DNA from: Lactobacillaceae bacterium
GTDB lineage: Bacteria; Pseudomonadota; Alphaproteobacteria; RF32; CAG-239
Assembly (NCBI GenBank): GCA_031271345.1
Contig: JAISVX010000001.1
Location: 62,001-126,000 of the forward strand
Direction of reading: 5' to 3'
Length of the DNA: 64,000 nucleotides
The first letter of the stretch is position 1. The number at the start of each line of letters is the position of its first letter. The notes under the pieces are model-generated. The model made no database searches. It was not told the origin of the DNA and saw nothing but the letters and a program-made list of their open reading frames with translations. The translations under genes and the position numbers were made by a program. Of the stretch, positions 53,332 to 62,873 are shown piece after piece.

Positions 53332-53973
53332 ATGAAAAAATTTATTCTATCCCCTTTATTCGCTCCGATAGCTACCATAATTTTATGGGGTTTATCTGTT
53401 TGGCTCATTTATATTTTTTATGGCGATATTTTTCCAGAGGTCTATTCGAAAACAAAAACTAATACCGTTCCGGCGGTGGTCGACAAGGGCGGGATAATAG
53501 AAGTGATAACGAATGTTTCATACATTCTTATGTTTGCCGCTTTTCTTTTTTATGCAAAAGGTTTTCTTAAAAACGATAAAAAAACTGATTATTTTGTCTT
53601 CTTTTTGCTTGCCGTAAGCGCTTTTTTAAGAGAACTGGGTATTCAGCACTGGCTGACAAAAACCGACAGCACTGCTTTTAAATCAAGATTTTTTCTAAAA
53701 CCTGAAAATCCCTTGTCGGAAAAAATTACTGCCGGTCTTATTCTCCTTATCTTTTTTGCTCTGCTCCTGTATGTTTTGATAAAATTTACCAAATATTTAA
53801 TTGTGTCTTTCTTCAAGTTGAATCCTATTACATGGTCAATTGCCACACTTTGCGGAATCATGTTTTTAACCAAGACTGCAGATAGATTTCCCGCTCATTA
53901 CAAAAAAGTACATTTCGAAACTATTGATATCGGCTATCGAAACTTTTTATTTGTTGCGGAAGAAACAGGATAG
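53332..53973 (+). CDS. Hypothetical membrane protein
   Basis: A 213-residue protein with five or so membrane segments, the first at residues 10-30. Between them lie KTNTVPAVVDKGGIIEVIT and FRELGIQHWLTKTDSTAFKSRF-like loops with conserved-looking charged residues. No family is recognised. The ribosome-binding site is weak (GATTGGAATTT). It stands alone between divergent and convergent neighbours. Confidence 0.6.
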   Translation: MKKFILSPLFAPIATIILWGLSVWLIYIFYGDIFPEVYSKTKTNTVPAVVDKGGIIEVITNVSYILMFAAFLFYAKGFLKNDKKTDYFVFFLLAVSAFLRELGIQHWLTKTDSTAFKSRFFLKPENPLSEKITAGLILLIFFALLLYVLIKFTKYLIVSFFKLNPITWSIATLCGIMFLTKTADRFPAHYKKVHFETIDIGYRNFLFVAEETG

Positions 53974-54051
53974 GTATTTCTGCCATTATTAGCCATCTTC
54001 ATTTTATGGCAATATACCGCAATAAAAAAAGAAAATTTGCGTTAAACATAA

Positions 54052-54570
54052 TTACCAAGAAGAAAACCCATCGCAAACACAACGCGCATAAGCTCCTCTG
54101 CCGCTCGAAACCCAAAACTCGACTAACTGCATTTCTCCTTGGTTTCCAAACTTTCTGACAAACTTATCATTCGGAAATTTAACATAATCTTCACTTCCCT
54201 CGCCGAAAATTATTCGCCAGCCAAAATCTTTGCCATCAGAATGATTTCCTGTTCGTTCTCCCCAATACGGCCAACCGCCGGCATCCTCAAATTCGGTATT
54301 GAAACAGGATTTCGGATTTTTATCATAATATCGGCAGATGTTATCTCTGCTATCATACATTTCTTTCAGTTCTTCTTTTGTCGGCAGACGCATTCCCTTT
54401 TCCAAACACCATTTTTCCGCAACAGCTCCGTTAGGACCACCTTCTCCGATTCTTTCATAATCTACGCGCGCACCGGTAGACAACTGATATAAGCTTGTGC
54501 TGCATTCGGCATAAACGTTTGAAGAAAAGAGCAAAAATGTTATTAAAACCAAAAATAAATATTTCGTCAT
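54052..54570 (-). CDS. Exported DUF1566-like protein
   Basis: A 172-residue exported protein with a signal peptide ending VYAE. The mature part has AEKWCLEKGMRLPTKEELKEMYD, YWGERTG, a QLVEFWVSSGRG segment and cysteines, as in Lcl/DUF1566 proteins related to formylglycine-type folds. These occur in surface and adhesion proteins. GGAGGG precedes the ATG at 54570. The gene sits directly downstream of dnaJ. Role unknown. Confidence 0.7.
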   Translation of the reverse strand: MTKYLFLVLITFLLFSSNVYAECSTSLYQLSTGARVDYERIGEGGPNGAVAEKWCLEKGMRLPTKEELKEMYDSRDNICRYYDKNPKSCFNTEFEDAGGWPYWGERTGNHSDGKDFGWRIIFGEGSEDYVKFPNDKFVRKFGNQGEMQLVEFWVSSGRGAYARCVCDGFSSW

Positions 54571-54600
54571 GAACCCTCCAAAAATAAAAAATATCAAGCC

Positions 54601-55743
54601 CTATGAAACTTTGGAAAATAAATCTTTTACTTTATCCAGAAAACTTTTTGAGCTTTCATCTTCGCTGATATTTCTAAATTCTTCCAATATTTCTTTTTGC
54701 CGTTCGTTAAGTTTTTTGGGAACATCCACCCGAAGCTGTATTAATAAATCGCCGCGTTTGTCTGAGCGAAGAAACGGCATGCCTTTATTCTTAAGCTTTA
54801 TATGGCTTCCATACTGCGAGCCGGAATTAATTTCAACCTCAAGCTTTTCTCCGTCAACCCCCGGAATCTCTACCTTTGTTCCTAATGCCGCATTTACCAT
54901 TGATATTGGTATCTCGGCATATAGGTTCGCGCCTTCTCTCTCGTATATTTTATGCTGCGCGATAGATACGAGAATATATAAATCTCCGGTAGAACCGCCC
55001 CGCAGACCTGCGTTTCCAGCTCCTGAAAGACGCACTCTAGAACCGTCTTCAATACCTGCCGGTATATTAACCTTTATGTCTTCATGCTTTTTAATATGAC
55101 CATTGCCATGGCATTCAGGGCAGACATCTTTAATAATACGTCCTTCTCCATGACATTCCGGGCAGGCATCTTCCATAATAAAAATACCTCTTTGAACGCG
55201 GACTCTGCCTTTTCCTCTGCAATTAGAACATATTGGAGCCTCTTTCCCGTCTTTGGTGCCAAAGCCTTTACACTTTTTGCATTCTTTGGTTCTGGCAATG
55301 TTTATCTCTTTATCAACCCCTGCAAAAGCTTCTTCCAGCGTCAGCTTAACGGAGTATTGCAAATCATCCCCCCTACGCGACCCATTGGAGCTTTGACGGC
55401 TGCCGCCGCCCATAAACTCAGAAAAAATATCGGAAAAAATATCAGAAAAACCGCCGGCGCCAAAATCAAAGTCAAAACCAAACGGATTTCCTCCGCCCAT
55501 TCCGTTTGCTCTCTGTTTGAACGCACTATGACCGTATCTGTCATAAGCGGCGCGTTTCTGCTCATCTTTCAGGCACTCATAAGCCTCGCAGATATATTTA
55601 AACTTTTCTTCCGCTTCCTTGTTTCCGGGGTTTTTATCCGGATGATACTTCATTGCCAAGCGACGATAAGACTTTTTTACGGTTTCACCGTCCGCATTCT
55701 TATCTACTTCTAAAGCCTGGTAATAATCTAAATCTACGCTCAT
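54601..55743 (-). CDS. dnaJ: Chaperone DnaJ
   Basis: The Hsp40 co-chaperone of DnaK, 380 residues. The J domain has KYHPDKN (HPD motif) near residue 33, followed by a Gly/Phe-rich linker. The zinc domain holds four CxxCxGxG repeats (CKKCKGFG, CSNCRGKG, CPECHGEG, CPECHGNG). C-terminal substrate-binding domains follow. It is usually next to dnaK; here the porin-like gene lies between them. Confidence 0.97.
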   Translation of the reverse strand: MSVDLDYYQALEVDKNADGETVKKSYRRLAMKYHPDKNPGNKEAEEKFKYICEAYECLKDEQKRAAYDRYGHSAFKQRANGMGGGNPFGFDFDFGAGGFSDIFSDIFSEFMGGGSRQSSNGSRRGDDLQYSVKLTLEEAFAGVDKEINIARTKECKKCKGFGTKDGKEAPICSNCRGKGRVRVQRGIFIMEDACPECHGEGRIIKDVCPECHGNGHIKKHEDIKVNIPAGIEDGSRVRLSGAGNAGLRGGSTGDLYILVSIAQHKIYEREGANLYAEIPISMVNAALGTKVEIPGVDGEKLEVEINSGSQYGSHIKLKNKGMPFLRSDKRGDLLIQLRVDVPKKLNERQKEILEEFRNISEDESSKSFLDKVKDLFSKVS

Positions 55744-55830
55744 TTGTTCTTCTATGTTTTTGTTGGTATAATTGATTAAACACTATTTAAGGTTTTTGAA
55801 TCTTAAAATCAAGGCTTTATTTGCAGAAAT

Positions 55831-55862
55831 AAAAAAAGGACCACAAAAGCGGTCCTTTTTCG
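55831..55862 (-). terminator. Terminator of the porin-like gene
   Basis: AAAAAGGACC with GGTCCTTTTT around eight bases, with symmetric A and T tracts. Confidence 0.9.
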
Positions 55863-55877
55863 ACAAGTAAATTCAAA

Positions 55878-57002
55878 TTAGAATTTAACCATCGCTGATA
55901 CGCCAGCCGAAATTTGGTCTTTTTTGCCGTTTCCATCTACGAACATTCTCTCGCCGCCATATCTGTCATAACGAACTTCCGGCTTAATCGTCAACCAGTC
56001 AAGCTCCGAAGGATTGTAGTTGGCGCCAAGCACAAAGCTGTACATATCTACACTGTCTTTAGTAACGTTTTCATATTCGTGGGTATACTCAAAACGTCCT
56101 CCTAATGCCCAGTCGCCGGTCAATTCATAAACCAGCTCGTTGTTGTATGAATATGTTCTTGCTTTAAGACCGACTATAGTAGTTTTATTTTGAGCATAAG
56201 TAACTTCAAACGTGTAGTTTAATCTTGAGCTGATTTCATAATCAACTACTAAGTTAGCGGAAGTATTGTGCTGATTTGGGTCTGTCTGGTCATGTTTTTC
56301 ATAAATCGCACCAGCTTTAACTCCCAGCTGGTCAGTCAATTTAACGCCGAAACCTGCTATTATGCCGTTGTTATCGCCGGAATCAAAAGTTTGATCCATA
56401 GCTGATATATAACCTGCATATACATTATAGTTGCCGCAAGATGAGTCCCAATTGACTATTGCGCCGGAAACAGTAGCTGGACGATAAGTGAAGCCGCCGG
56501 ATAGAGAATAGAAAAATCTATCTGGAGAGTAAATTGATTCATGTCCCATTGGGTTCAACATTTTACCAACTTTTAGAGTAAACATGTCGTATCCAGCTTC
56601 TATATAAGCCTGAGATACAGCTGAGAAATAGTCTCCAGTACCCCAGCCGCGCTCGCCGTTTTTAGTTTTGCTGTTGCGCTCCAAACCATCAGACTGAACC
56701 ATACGTGCGTCTGTACCAAACATATAATCAATACGACCGCCAACATCAAAAGTTCTTGCCTTGTCTAATTTCTTGCCAACCGCAATAACTCCCTGATTAA
56801 ACTGTACATCATCACGAGTGTTTTGCATTACTTCTGTCTCGTTGTTCCAATATTCATTTTTATAAATGCCCGCTTCAGCATGACCGCTGACAAAAAACAA
56901 GTCATTGCCATTAATTGGATTAATTTCCGCTTTTGCATTTCCTGCGAAAGCCACTGTTAGAGCTGCAACTGCTACAGCGCTGTATAAATTTGTTTTCTTC
57001 AT
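55878..57002 (-). CDS. Outer-membrane beta-barrel (porin-like) protein
   Basis: A 374-residue protein with a signal peptide ending AGNAKA-E. The rest is a run of alternating strands with aromatic girdles and ends in a Phe (VSAMVKF), the classical outer-membrane signal. The pattern fits the BBP2-like family, with VGKMLNPMGHESIYSPDRFFYS as its inner-loop landmark. It may be a general porin. AAAGGAAC precedes the ATG. It has its own terminator, and its place between dnaK and dnaJ is unusual. Confidence 0.82.
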   Translation of the reverse strand: MKKTNLYSAVAVAALTVAFAGNAKAEINPINGNDLFFVSGHAEAGIYKNEYWNNETEVMQNTRDDVQFNQGVIAVGKKLDKARTFDVGGRIDYMFGTDARMVQSDGLERNSKTKNGERGWGTGDYFSAVSQAYIEAGYDMFTLKVGKMLNPMGHESIYSPDRFFYSLSGGFTYRPATVSGAIVNWDSSCGNYNVYAGYISAMDQTFDSGDNNGIIAGFGVKLTDQLGVKAGAIYEKHDQTDPNQHNTSANLVVDYEISSRLNYTFEVTYAQNKTTIVGLKARTYSYNNELVYELTGDWALGGRFEYTHEYENVTKDSVDMYSFVLGANYNPSELDWLTIKPEVRYDRYGGERMFVDGNGKKDQISAGVSAMVKF

Positions 57003-57210
57003 TTTTTGTTCCTTTTGTTTTGTTATAACAAGTTAACAATAAGAGCGTAAAACAAAAGAATCGCATAAACAAGGAAAATATCAACTTATCCAAACCGCCA
57101 AACCGCGCGCATTGTATTAACATTTCGCAACATTAACGTATTCCGCGGGTTTTGGCAAATATAACAAATTATTATGATTTGTTACTTTTATTGTTCTAAA
57201 TACGCAAACA

Positions 57211-57240
57211 AAAAGCCCTGCGAAAGCAGGGCTTTTCATT
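57211..57240 (-). terminator. Terminator of dnaK
   Basis: A perfect 11-bp stem, AAAAGCCCTGC with GCAGGGCTTTT, around a GAAA loop. The minus strand continues TGTTTG, so T-rich but short. Confidence 0.88.
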
Positions 57241-57289
57241 AAGGTCTTCTCTGGGTTTCAATAGAGAAATAATTCACAGGATTATCTTT

Positions 57290-59188
57290 CTATTTTACCT
57301 CCTCGAAATCAGCGTCAACAACGCCGTCATCGCCTTCCTGCTGGGCGCCTGACGGGCTTGCTCCAGGCTGAGGCTCGCTGGCTTGCTGCTGCTTATACAT
57401 AGCCTCTCCAAGTTTCATTGAAGCCTGCATTAAACTGTCAGTTTTTTCCTTAATTACTGACAAATCCTCTGCTTCAATCGCTGTTTTAAGAGCGCCGATT
57501 TCTTTTTCAATCGCGCCTTTATCCACCGAAGATACTTTGTCTCCCAAATCTTTAATTGATTTTTCAGTAGTATGAATTAAGCCCTCGGCTTGATTTTTAG
57601 CTTCAACCAGTTCTTTTCTCTTTTTATCGTTTTCAGCATTGGCTTCCGCGTCTTTTACCATTTTTTCAATATCATTATCAGACAAACCGCCGGAAGCCTG
57701 AATTCTGATAGCCTGCTCTTTGTTAGTCGCCTTATCTTTAGCGGATACATTGACAATGCCGTTTGCGTCAATATCAAACGTCACTTCAATTTGAGGCATT
57801 CCGCGAGGAGCGGGAGGAATTCCGACAAGGTCAAACTGCGCTAAAAGCTTATTGTCCGCAGCCATTTCGCGCTCGCCTTGGAAGACGCGGATAGTAACTG
57901 CGGTTTGACCGTCTTCCGCCGTTGAGAATACTTGAGATTTGCGGGTTGGAATAGTTGTGTTTCTATCAATCAGTCTTGTAAATACGCCGCCTAATGTTTC
58001 AATTCCCAAAGATAATGGCGTAACGTCAAGAAGAAGCACATCTTTGACATCTCCCATCAACACGCCGCCCTGAATTGCCGCACCGACCGCAACAACTTCA
58101 TCGGGGTTAACGCCTTTATGAGGCTCTTTGCCAAAAATTTCTTTAACTTTTTCTTGAACTTTCGGCATACGAGTCATACCGCCGACCAAAATAACTTCGC
58201 TGATTTCGTTAGCTTTAAGACCGGCGTCGGAAAGGGCTTTTTTGCATGGCTCCATAGTGCGTTCAATTAAATCATCAACAAGACTTTCCAGTTTTGCGCG
58301 GGTTAATTTGATGTTTAAGTGCTTTGGACCAGCAGCGTCAGCCGTAATAAACGGAAGATTAATATCAGTCTGAGTTGTTGAAGAAAGTTCGATTTTAGCC
58401 TTTTCCGCAGCTTCTTTCAGGCGCTGCAATGCTAAACGGTCATTTTTAAGGTCAATTCCAGACTCTTTTTTAAATTCATCCGCAAGATAGCTCACTATTC
58501 TCTGATCAAAGTCTTCACCGCCCAAAAATGTATCGCCGTTTGTTGATTTAACCTCAAATACGCCGTCGCCGATTTCAAGAATAGAAATATCAAACGTACC
58601 GCCGCCCAAGTCGTATACGGCAATGGTGCCGGTTTTGTTTTTATCAAGACCATAAGCTAAAGCTGCCGCTGTCGGCTCGTTAATGATACGAAGAACTTCC
58701 AATCCTGCGATTTTGCCCGCGTCTTTAGTCGCCTGACGCTGGCTGTCGTTGAAATATGCGGGAACAGTAATAACCGCTTTTTCAATTTTTTCACCCAAAT
58801 AGCTTTCGGCATATTCTTTAATTTTTTGCAAAATAAGCGCGGAAATTTGAGATGGAGCATATTTTTTGCCTTTTGCCTCAACCCATGCGTCACCGTTATC
58901 GCCGGGAACAATCTTATATGGAACCAAATCTTTGTCTTTTTTAACTTCCGGGCTGTCATAGCGGCGGCCGATTAATCTTTTGATTGCAAACAGAGTATTC
59001 TCAGGGTTGGTTACAGCTTGTCTTTTTGCCGGAAAGCCGACCAATGTTTCATTGTCTGTGAAAGCAACCATTGACGGAGTTGTTCTCGCGCCTTCCGTGT
59101 TTTCCAGCACTCTTGCTTCTCCGCCTTCCATAACCGCGAAGCAGGAGTTTGTTGTACCTAAGTCAATACCTATTACTTTATTGCTCAT
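57290..59188 (-). CDS. dnaK: Chaperone DnaK (Hsp70)
   Basis: The main Hsp70 chaperone, 632 residues. Landmarks are [11 protein letters not shown] at the start, [33 protein letters not shown], the linker [16 protein letters not shown], and the C-terminal end DADFEEVK. It is complete. AAAGGACAAG precedes the ATG. The next gene downstream is the porin-like gene, then dnaJ. The upstream 130 bases are AT-rich; I do not see a clear heat-shock promoter or CIRCE element. Confidence 0.98.
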   Translation of the reverse strand: MSNKVIGIDLGTTNSCFAVMEGGEARVLENTEGARTTPSMVAFTDNETLVGFPAKRQAVTNPENTLFAIKRLIGRRYDSPEVKKDKDLVPYKIVPGDNGDAWVEAKGKKYAPSQISALILQKIKEYAESYLGEKIEKAVITVPAYFNDSQRQATKDAGKIAGLEVLRIINEPTAAALAYGLDKNKTGTIAVYDLGGGTFDISILEIGDGVFEVKSTNGDTFLGGEDFDQRIVSYLADEFKKESGIDLKNDRLALQRLKEAAEKAKIELSSTTQTDINLPFITADAAGPKHLNIKLTRAKLESLVDDLIERTMEPCKKALSDAGLKANEISEVILVGGMTRMPKVQEKVKEIFGKEPHKGVNPDEVVAVGAAIQGGVLMGDVKDVLLLDVTPLSLGIETLGGVFTRLIDRNTTIPTRKSQVFSTAEDGQTAVTIRVFQGEREMAADNKLLAQFDLVGIPPAPRGMPQIEVTFDIDANGIVNVSAKDKATNKEQAIRIQASGGLSDNDIEKMVKDAEANAENDKKRKELVEAKNQAEGLIHTTEKSIKDLGDKVSSVDKGAIEKEIGALKTAIEAEDLSVIKEKTDSLMQASMKLGEAMYKQQQASEPQPGASPSGAQQEGDDGVVDADFEEVK

Positions 59189-59320
59189 TATTCTTGTCCT
59201 TTTTATGGTTTTTTCTTTAAAAAATAAAAGTTTCTAAGACTCATATAGGAATGCTTATATTTTTATGCAATAGTTTTTGAAAGTTTTTTTTATTTTTTGG
59301 ATTTTTTCTTACAGCCCTCA

Positions 59321-59437
59321 TCAAACAGCAAAGAGATTTTTTCTACATTTAAAGCTGTTTTTGCCATCCGCCACTGGTTTTTTATTATTTTTATGGCTGC
59401 TTATAAATTCTTCCAGTTCTTGTTTTTGAAGACTCAT
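59321..59437 (-). CDS. Short ORF coupled to the phosphorylase gene (38 aa)
   Basis: Its ATG overlaps the stop of the phosphorylase gene (ATGA), which would allow coupled translation. It encodes MSLQKQELEEFISSHKNN and then a Lys- and Cys-containing tail. A second frame inside the same stretch opens with MAKTALNVEKISLLFDEG, so a frameshift of one longer small gene is possible. Weak evidence. Confidence 0.3.
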   Translation of the reverse strand: MSLQKQELEEFISSHKNNKKPVADGKNSFKCRKNLFAV

Positions 59438-60981
59438 TCGTCTTCCTCTTCAAAATCATTGTCGGTGTCTTCATCTTCTTCATAATCACCATCAAAATCA
59501 TCAGACACTACCGCATATCCATCATAATCTTCGACTGCGCTGTTTACAAAAGCAAAATCCGTGGAGTTTATCGAGTGAACCTTGTATAAAACGTCGCCTT
59601 CTTCCACATAATCACCGATTTTCTTAAAGAGATCCAAACCCGCGCCTTTATATTTATTTGCGCCGGCAAGCACAGCTATTGCATTTATACGCTCATTATC
59701 GATATTTTTAACCGTTCCGCTGATGGTCGAAATTATGTCTTTGGTTAAATGTCCCAGTTGAGGCTGGCTTGATTTTCCCTGCGAATGGATAATCTTATTC
59801 ATCATTTCCAATGCGCGTCCAGAATTTAAAATTTCTTCCGCCACACGTCTGCCCTGCCCGCCTCTGAGTTTAGGATCAAATTCAAGAACTCTGCCGGCAA
59901 TAAACAAAGCTTTTTCTCTTAAATCATCCGGCGCGTCATCTTTGTTTAAAAGCACTTTCATTACATCTCTTGCTTCCAAAACAGCTCCTACGCCGGCACC
60001 TATCGGCTCGGAACCATCGGTAATAACGACATCAACATCTATCGACATCATATCGCCGACATATTCTATCAGTTTTTTCAAGTGAAGAGCTTCGCCGGCA
60101 TTTCTAACCCTTGAATACAATCCTACTGGAATATCAAAAACGAGATGGGTTATGCCTGCTTCTATTTTTAAAGAAAGAATTGCCGCCGCGATATGTTCAA
60201 ACTGAGTCACGCCGATATTTCTCTCAACCGCTCCCATTATGTTGCTGGCTTCCGCTATACCGAGAGATTCAAAGTTTGCAACAGCGACATTATTGTCTCT
60301 GACCAGTTTTTTAAACGTGGTTTCATCTAAGTCGACATTACATAAAACGCTCATAACATCCGCAACGCCTGTCGCCGAAGTTAACGAGCGGGAAGACGTT
60401 TTTGCCATCGGCAGACCATAGGCGGCGGTTATTGCCATTACAATTAAATCGACTTTATTCCCAGGAACTCCGCCGATTGAGTGGCTGTCGACCACAATGT
60501 CTTTGCCCCATGAGATTCTCTTTTCCCCAACCATCGCCTCGGTCATTGAAAGAACTTCCGGGGGAGACATAAACGAGCCGCTGGCAACAAGAAACGCGGC
60601 AATTTCCATATTGGAATATCTTCGAGATATTATATCGTGAAATATCAGTTCATATTCGCCGTAACTTAAAATATTTCCCAGCATTTTGCGCTTTATCGAC
60701 ACCGTGCTGGGCAGCGATAAAACCTGACTGACGGTTACCTTCGCTCCAACTGGAAGATTTATATTATTAAACGCTTCGTTATTAAGCGCAAGCTCGCTTG
60801 GTCTTACAATTCTTTCATCTTCCGTCACCTGAAGAAATGCGAAAACTCTGCGGGAACTTCCATAAATCTCAACTTTTGCTAAAGTTTTTATATCTTTTGC
60901 ATCAAAATAAATGCAGTTTTTATGCACATAGGCGATATTTTCATTAAAAGAGCTTATTGGTAAATGTTTTAGTATCAGCAT
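59434..60981 (-). CDS. Thymidine phosphorylase-family (AMP phosphorylase-like) protein
   Basis: A 515-residue phosphorylase related to thymidine and AMP phosphorylases. DSHSIGGVPGNKVDLIVMAI, KTSSRSLTSATGVADVMSVL and SLKIEAGITHLVFDIPVG are family landmarks. An extra N-terminal domain of about 85 residues is shared with the AMP phosphorylase group. The tail is very acidic (YEEDEDTDNDFEEEDE). The ATG at 60981 is used; a TTG at 61005 is also open. It probably acts in nucleoside or AMP recycling. Confidence 0.8.
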   Translation of the reverse strand: MLILKHLPISSFNENIAYVHKNCIYFDAKDIKTLAKVEIYGSSRRVFAFLQVTEDERIVRPSELALNNEAFNNINLPVGAKVTVSQVLSLPSTVSIKRKMLGNILSYGEYELIFHDIISRRYSNMEIAAFLVASGSFMSPPEVLSMTEAMVGEKRISWGKDIVVDSHSIGGVPGNKVDLIVMAITAAYGLPMAKTSSRSLTSATGVADVMSVLCNVDLDETTFKKLVRDNNVAVANFESLGIAEASNIMGAVERNIGVTQFEHIAAAILSLKIEAGITHLVFDIPVGLYSRVRNAGEALHLKKLIEYVGDMMSIDVDVVITDGSEPIGAGVGAVLEARDVMKVLLNKDDAPDDLREKALFIAGRVLEFDPKLRGGQGRRVAEEILNSGRALEMMNKIIHSQGKSSQPQLGHLTKDIISTISGTVKNIDNERINAIAVLAGANKYKGAGLDLFKKIGDYVEEGDVLYKVHSINSTDFAFVNSAVEDYDGYAVVSDDFDGDYEEDEDTDNDFEEEDE

Positions 60982-61022
60982 AGTCAGTTTCCCAGGTTGA
61001 GCCAAACATCGTATATTCAGAT

Positions 61023-61904
61023 CTATTTATTTTCTAAAGCAAGCCTTGTTATGTTGGGTTTTTTATGCATTAAAAGACTTATAACCTTGACCAGCTCATC
61101 TTTCATTTCCCCGCGGCGGACAACCATATCAACCATTCCATGCTCTTCCACATATTCGGCTCTTTGAAAGCCTGTGGGAAGCTTTTCGCGGATGGTCTGC
61201 TCAATAACCCTCTGACCGGCAAAACCTATCAAACATCCTTTTTCTGCCATATTAACATCCCCGAGCATTGCAAAAGACGCTGTGACGCCGCCGGTTGTAG
61301 GGTCCGTAAGTATGGAAATGAAAGGAAGTCCTTTTTCTTTAACCATATTTACCGCCGCGGTTGTTCTTGCCATCTGCATTAAAGATAAAATACCTTCCTG
61401 CATTCTCGCGCCGCCTGATGACGAAACCGTAATCAACGGATAGCCGCCTTTAACCGCTATTTCCGCAGCCTTGACAATGCCTTCGCCGACAGCCACGCCC
61501 ATGGAGCCGCCCATAAACTTAAAGTCTAATGCCGCGACAACGCTTGTAATTCCGCCAATCTCACCCTGAGCAACGACAATCGCGTCGTCTCTGCCGGTTT
61601 CTTTTCTGTATGCTTTTAATCTGTCGGTGTATTTTTTGGTATCTTTGAACTTTAAAGGGTCGTCTTTTACTTTTGGCAGCGATACCTCGGTATATTTTCC
61701 TTCGTCAAAAAGCATATTAAGCCGCTTATCAATATAAAGGCGCAAGTGGTGGTCACAGTTTGTGCAGACATACATGCTTTTTTTCAAGTCTTTTGAAAAA
61801 AGCATTTGTCCGCAAGCCGGACATTTTTCCCAAAGATTATCCGAATACTCTTTTGGAGTGATTTTCTTAACTTTGGGACGAACGAAATCTCTAAGCCAAT
61901 TCAT
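61023..61904 (-). CDS. accD: Acetyl-CoA carboxylase carboxyltransferase subunit beta
   Basis: The beta subunit of the carboxyltransferase that makes malonyl-CoA for fatty-acid synthesis, 293 residues. The N-terminal zinc ribbon is CPACGQML...YVCTNCDHH (C-x2-C-x15-C-x2-C). The core holds GGSMGVAVGEGIVKA, SSGGARMQEGILSLMQMA and DPTTGGVTASFAMLGD. The ATG at 61904 is preferred over a TTG four codons upstream. The order ihfB-lapA-accD is alphaproteobacterial, but here without the trp genes that often lie between. Confidence 0.97.
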   Translation of the reverse strand: MNWLRDFVRPKVKKITPKEYSDNLWEKCPACGQMLFSKDLKKSMYVCTNCDHHLRLYIDKRLNMLFDEGKYTEVSLPKVKDDPLKFKDTKKYTDRLKAYRKETGRDDAIVVAQGEIGGITSVVAALDFKFMGGSMGVAVGEGIVKAAEIAVKGGYPLITVSSSGGARMQEGILSLMQMARTTAAVNMVKEKGLPFISILTDPTTGGVTASFAMLGDVNMAEKGCLIGFAGQRVIEQTIREKLPTGFQRAEYVEEHGMVDMVVRRGEMKDELVKVISLLMHKKPNITRLALENK

Positions 61905-61927
61905 TTTTATAACCAATCAATGTTAAA

Positions 61928-62323
61928 TTATTTTTCAGGACTTTTAAAAATCTTAATCAAAGACGCTTTTATGCCGCTCTTTTCTTCGGTTGAAGAAGAC
62001 TCAAAGCCAGAATCTCTGTTTTTTAGAGAATCTAAATCTCCTTTTAGTCCCGTTACTTCTTCACAAACTTTTTGATGTTCTTTGCCAAGTTTCTTATTTT
62101 GCATTTTCAGCGTTATTAAGTTCTTTCTCAGCGGAAGATACGCAATCCAGGCAGAAACCCTGCCCAGTATAAAACCTAAAAGAATAAACGCGATAACGAC
62201 AACGCTGAAAGAAGACGTAACTTCAAGCTCGGACCACAAAGTGAATGTTACCAGCTCGTTATTAACAAATGCAAATAATAAAATCGCGGCGATTATCGGT
62301 ATGCTTATCAACATTCGTATCAT
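61928..62323 (-). CDS. lapA: LapA-like membrane protein (DUF1049)
   Basis: A 131-residue inner-membrane protein with two N-terminal membrane segments (FVNNELVTFTLW between them is typical). A coiled-coil tail (NLITLKMQNKKLGKEHQKV) and a Ser/Lys-rich end follow. The family takes part in lipopolysaccharide assembly and control. GGGAGG precedes the ATG. The gene sits between ihfB and accD, its usual place in this class. Confidence 0.82.
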   Translation of the reverse strand: MIRMLISIPIIAAILLFAFVNNELVTFTLWSELEVTSSFSVVVIAFILLGFILGRVSAWIAYLPLRKNLITLKMQNKKLGKEHQKVCEEVTGLKGDLDSLKNRDSGFESSSTEEKSGIKASLIKIFKSPEK

Positions 62324-62361
62324 GGTTCTGGCCTCCCAGCCCTAGTAAAAAAGCGCGTCGA

Positions 62362-62640
62362 TTACTTATTTAGTAATTCGTGCAATTGTTTTCCAGTCTT
62401 AAAGTGCGGAATCATTCTTTCTTCAACAGAAACTTTTTCGCCGGTGCGAGGGTTTTTTGCCACTCTTGGCGAACGTTTACGAACAGAAAAAGCTCCAAAG
62501 CCCCTGAACTCCACTCTTTGGTCGTTAGCTAATGCATTAGTTATACTGTCAAATATTACCGTTACAATCTTCTCAACCTCTTTAACCGAAAGATGAGGGT
62601 TTTTACCTGCAACTTTTTCTATTAGTTCTGATTTTGTCAC
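62362..62640 (-). CDS. ihfB: Integration host factor subunit beta
   Basis: A 92-residue DNA-bending protein of the HU/IHF family. EFRGFGAFSVRKRSPRVAKNPRTGE is the beta-arm region, and the IHF type is shown by RxARxGRNPxTG-like wording. The start is GTG, with AAGAGGTAAAA upstream. It works as a heterodimer with IhfA, which is not in the window. It leads the ihfB-lapA-accD order. Confidence 0.93.
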   Translation of the reverse strand: MTKSELIEKVAGKNPHLSVKEVEKIVTVIFDSITNALANDQRVEFRGFGAFSVRKRSPRVAKNPRTGEKVSVEERMIPHFKTGKQLHELLNK

Positions 62641-62769
62641 TTTTACCTCTTAAATTTAATTATTAATATACGTTTACATTAGCCCTTAAATTATACTGAT
62701 TAATTTTAGAAATCAATAGGCTGATTTAAAAATTTCACCTTATTAACAATTGCGCGGCTATAGAATAAC

Positions 62770-62798
62770 AAAAAAAGCTCCGTTGACGGAGCTTTTTT
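62770..62798 (-). terminator. Terminator of the Lon-like gene
   Basis: AAAAAAGCTCCG with CGGAGCTTTTTT around TTGA, with A and T tracts on both sides. Confidence 0.88.
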
Positions 62799-62873
62799 TC
62801 ATCTAAATTTTCCATTCTTTTGTATTGTCGAAAGATCCTGAAGACGGGTTTTTGTCGGCATATATTTTCAACA

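Noticed and set aside
59189-59320. CIRCE or sigma-32-type promoter ahead of dnaK
   Set aside because: The region is AT-rich, but neither the CIRCE inverted repeat nor a convincing sigma-32 pair is visible.
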